From Pseudomonadota bacterium (lineage in GTDB: Bacteria; Pseudomonadota; Gammaproteobacteria; Burkholderiales; Burkholderiaceae_C), in the NCBI GenBank assembly GCA_023390985.1, contig JAEWBU010000420.1, forward strand, positions 1-7,066: 7,066 nt of DNA, in the 5' to 3' direction. Of this stretch, positions 5,335-7,066 are shown piece by piece. Within the stretch, counting starts at the first letter, position 1. Each line of letters begins with the position of its first letter. A program made the translations under genes and the position numbers. The notes under the pieces were generated by a model. That model saw only the letters and a list, made by a program, of their open reading frames with translations, made no database searches and was not told where the DNA came from.

Positions 5335-5967
5335 ATGCCAAGCCTCTGGGACATCTCTCCGCCGGTGGACGCGCGCTCACCGGTCTTTCCCGGCGACACG
5401 CCCTACCGCCAGGAATGGGCCGCGCAGATCGCGCCCGGCTGCCCCGTCAACGTCAGCAGCCTCACCCTGTCGCCGCACGTCGGCGCGCATGCCGATGCGC
5501 CGCTGCACTACGACCCCGAGGGCCTCCCCGTGGGCGCCCTCGACCTCGAGCCCTACCTCGGTCGCTGCCGCGTGATCCACGCGATCGGCAAGCGGCCGCT
5601 GGTGGAATGGAGCGACCTCCAACACGCGATCGACGAAGGCGACCTGCCCCCGCGCGTGCTGGTTCGCACCTACGAGCGCGCGCCCGTCGATCGCTTCGAC
5701 GATCGCCTGGCCGCCTTCGCGCCCGAAACGATCGAGCGCCTGGCCGACGCCGGCGTGATGCTGGTCGGCATCGACACCGCCAGCATCGACCCCGCCGACA
5801 GCAAGGCGCTGGCCAGCCACCAGGTGATCCGCCGCCGCGGCCTGCGCGTGCTGGAGAACCTGGTGCTCGACGATGTCCCCGAAGGCGACTACGAACTGAT
5901 CGCCCTCCCCTTGAAACTGATGACGGCCGACGCGTCCCCCGTGCGTGCCGTCCTGCGACGCCCATGA
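5335..5967 (+). CDS. kynB: Kynurenine formamidase (arylformamidase), KynB type
   Basis: KynB hydrolyses N-formylkynurenine to kynurenine and formate, the second step of tryptophan degradation. The 210-residue length is typical of the bacterial metal-dependent cyclase-family enzyme. The N-terminus MPSLWDISPPVDARSPVFPGD is characteristic. The divalent-metal motif is SPHVGAHADAPLH, with His48, His52, Asp54 and the additional His58. Further conserved residues are GIDTASIDPADSKALASH (145-162, His162), ENLVLDDV (174-181, Glu174) and ALPLKLMTADASPVRAVL (190-207) at the C-terminus. The last bases overlap the kynU start as ATGA (5964-5967), showing a coupled pair. No Shine-Dalgarno precedes the ATG at 5335 and a GC hairpin abuts it. 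No competing upstream start with better support is seen. Confidence 0.96.
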   Translation: MPSLWDISPPVDARSPVFPGDTPYRQEWAAQIAPGCPVNVSSLTLSPHVGAHADAPLHYDPEGLPVGALDLEPYLGRCRVIHAIGKRPLVEWSDLQHAIDEGDLPPRVLVRTYERAPVDRFDDRLAAFAPETIERLADAGVMLVGIDTASIDPADSKALASHQVIRRRGLRVLENLVLDDVPEGDYELIALPLKLMTADASPVRAVLRRP

Positions 5968-7066
5968 CCATCACCCTGCAAGACTGCCGCGCCATGGACG
6001 CGGACGATCCGCTGCGCAAGTTGCGCGACCTCTTCGTTCTGCCCGACGACGTGGTCTATCTCGACGGAAACTCGCTGGGCCCCCTGCCTCGCGCCACGGC
6101 CGCGCGCGTGTCCGCCGCGGTGGAACAGGAGTGGGGCCAGGGCCTGATCCGTTCCTGGAACACGGCGGGCTGGTTCGACCTGCCCAGGCGCGTGGGCGAC
6201 CGCATCGCCGGCTGGATCGGCGCACGCGAAGGTGAAGTCGTCGCCACCGACACCACTTCGATCAACCTGTACAAGGTGCTCAGCGCCGCCGCGCGCATCG
6301 CCGCGGCCGACAAGCCCGGCCGCACCGTGGTGCTCAGCGAGCGCAGCAATTTCCCGACCGACCTCTACATCGCGCAGGCGCTGTGCGAGGAGCGCGGCTG
6401 GACGCTGCGTCTGGTCGAACCCGAGCAGATCGACTCCGCCCTGCAAGCCGGCGACGTCGCCGTTCTGATGCTCACGCACGTCAACTACCGCACCGGCGCC
6501 ATGCACGACATGGCGGCGCTCACCGCCCTCGCCCATCGCCACGGCACGGTCGCGATCTGGGACCTGGCGCACAGCGCGGGCGCGGTGCCGGTGGACCTGC
6601 ATGCCGCGCAGGCCGACTTCGCGATCGGCTGCGGCTACAAGTACCTCAACGGCGGCCCCGGCTCGCCCGCCTTCGCCTGGGTCCATCCGCGCCATGCGGA
6701 CCGCTTCTGGCAGCCGCTCGCGGGCTGGTGGGGCCATGCCGCGCCGTTCGAATTCACGCCGGAGTACCGCCCCGCCCCGGGCATCGCACGCTACCTGTGC
6801 GGCACCCAGCCGGTGCTGAGCATGGTCGCCCTCGATTGCGGGCTCGACGCGATCGACGCCTCGCGCGCCGCCGGCGGCATGCAGGCGCTGCGCACCAAGT
6901 CGCTGGCGATGACCGACCTGTTCATCTCGCTGGTGGAACAGCGCTGCGAAGGCCACGGGCTCTCGCTGGTGACGCCACGCGAGCACGCGAAGCGCGGCTC
7001 GCAGGTGTGCCTGTCGCGCGAGGAAGGCGCCTACGCCATCGTGCAGGCGCTGATCGCGCGCGGCGT
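5964..7066 (+). CDS. kynU: Kynureninase, C-terminus truncated by the window edge
   Basis: Kynureninase is a PLP enzyme (aminotransferase class V fold) that cleaves kynurenine to anthranilate and alanine. From the ATG at 5964, 367 residues are visible of an expected 410-420. Motifs are YLDGNSLGPLP near residue 32, WNTAGWFDLP, DTTSINLYKVL (PLP phosphate region), LSERSNFPTDLYI, and THVNYRTGAMHDM. The PLP-binding aspartate lies in WDLAHSAGAVPVDL (Asp200, His203), and the Schiff-base lysine in GCGYKYLNGGPGSPAF (Lys226). GWWGH and ARYLCGTQPVLSM follow. The start overlaps the kynB stop as ATGA and lacks its own Shine-Dalgarno, so it is probably translated by re-initiation after kynB. Tryptophan 2,3-dioxygenase (kynA) is not in the window and may lie downstream. 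Confidence 0.97.
   Translation, partial: MTITLQDCRAMDADDPLRKLRDLFVLPDDVVYLDGNSLGPLPRATAARVSAAVEQEWGQGLIRSWNTAGWFDLPRRVGDRIAGWIGAREGEVVATDTTSINLYKVLSAAARIAAADKPGRTVVLSERSNFPTDLYIAQALCEERGWTLRLVEPEQIDSALQAGDVAVLMLTHVNYRTGAMHDMAALTALAHRHGTVAIWDLAHSAGAVPVDLHAAQADFAIGCGYKYLNGGPGSPAFAWVHPRHADRFWQPLAGWWGHAAPFEFTPEYRPAPGIARYLCGTQPVLSMVALDCGLDAIDASRAAGGMQALRTKSLAMTDLFISLVEQRCEGHGLSLVTPREHAKRGSQVCLSREEGAYAIVQALIARG

Noticed and set aside
5889..6986. A 365-codon minus-strand open frame across kynB and kynU
   Set aside because: It is antisense to kynU, whose catalytic motifs and uninterrupted frame are clear, and its translation resembles no known family.

Overview
The window is GC-rich, densely packed bacterial chromosome. 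Gene content and protein sequences fit a beta-proteobacterium of the order Burkholderiales, probably the family Comamonadaceae (Ramlibacter- or Variovorax-like). That placement rests on recognition of the S20, MurJ, DUF3579, ArgD/ArgF and KynB/KynU sequences, not on a database search. I see no mobile element, CRISPR array, tRNA, rRNA, prophage gene or defence system. This is mostly core housekeeping and amino-acid metabolism.

Layout. Positions 1-1228 (minus) hold the N-terminal part of murJ, the lipid II flippase; its 3' end lies beyond the left edge. About 100 bp of divergent promoter DNA separates it from rpsT (ribosomal protein S20, plus, 1327-1635). After rpsT come a cluster of inverted repeats and a strong UUCG-loop terminator with U-tracts on both strands. 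It also serves the converging gene at 1752-2168 (minus), a Rid/YjgF-family protein that lacks the catalytic arginine of true RidA. Next is a small DUF3579 protein (minus, start probably 2585). It is divergent from an arginine biosynthesis pair: acetylornithine aminotransferase (argD-type, 2792-3985) and ornithine carbamoyltransferase (argF, 3988-4908), two bases apart. A 108-residue cysteine-cluster protein of the YkgJ family (4942-5268) follows on the same strand. Then comes a tryptophan-degradation pair with ATGA overlap: kynurenine formamidase (kynB, 5335-5967) and kynureninase (kynU, 5964 to the right edge, partial).

How the genes work together. ArgD makes N-acetylornithine, and after deacetylation elsewhere ArgF converts ornithine to citrulline. 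KynB and KynU take N-formylkynurenine through kynurenine to anthranilate and alanine. The other genes (murJ, rpsT, Rid, DUF3579, YkgJ) are neighbours with no obvious shared pathway.

The unusual signals are small. They are mutually exclusive hairpins in the argD leader, a 12-bp AT palindrome in otherwise GC-rich DNA between DUF3579 and argD, stacked inverted repeats after rpsT, a possibly leaderless murJ mRNA, a hairpin directly before the kynB start, and the Arg-less Rid protein. I did not find a convincing new multi-gene system.
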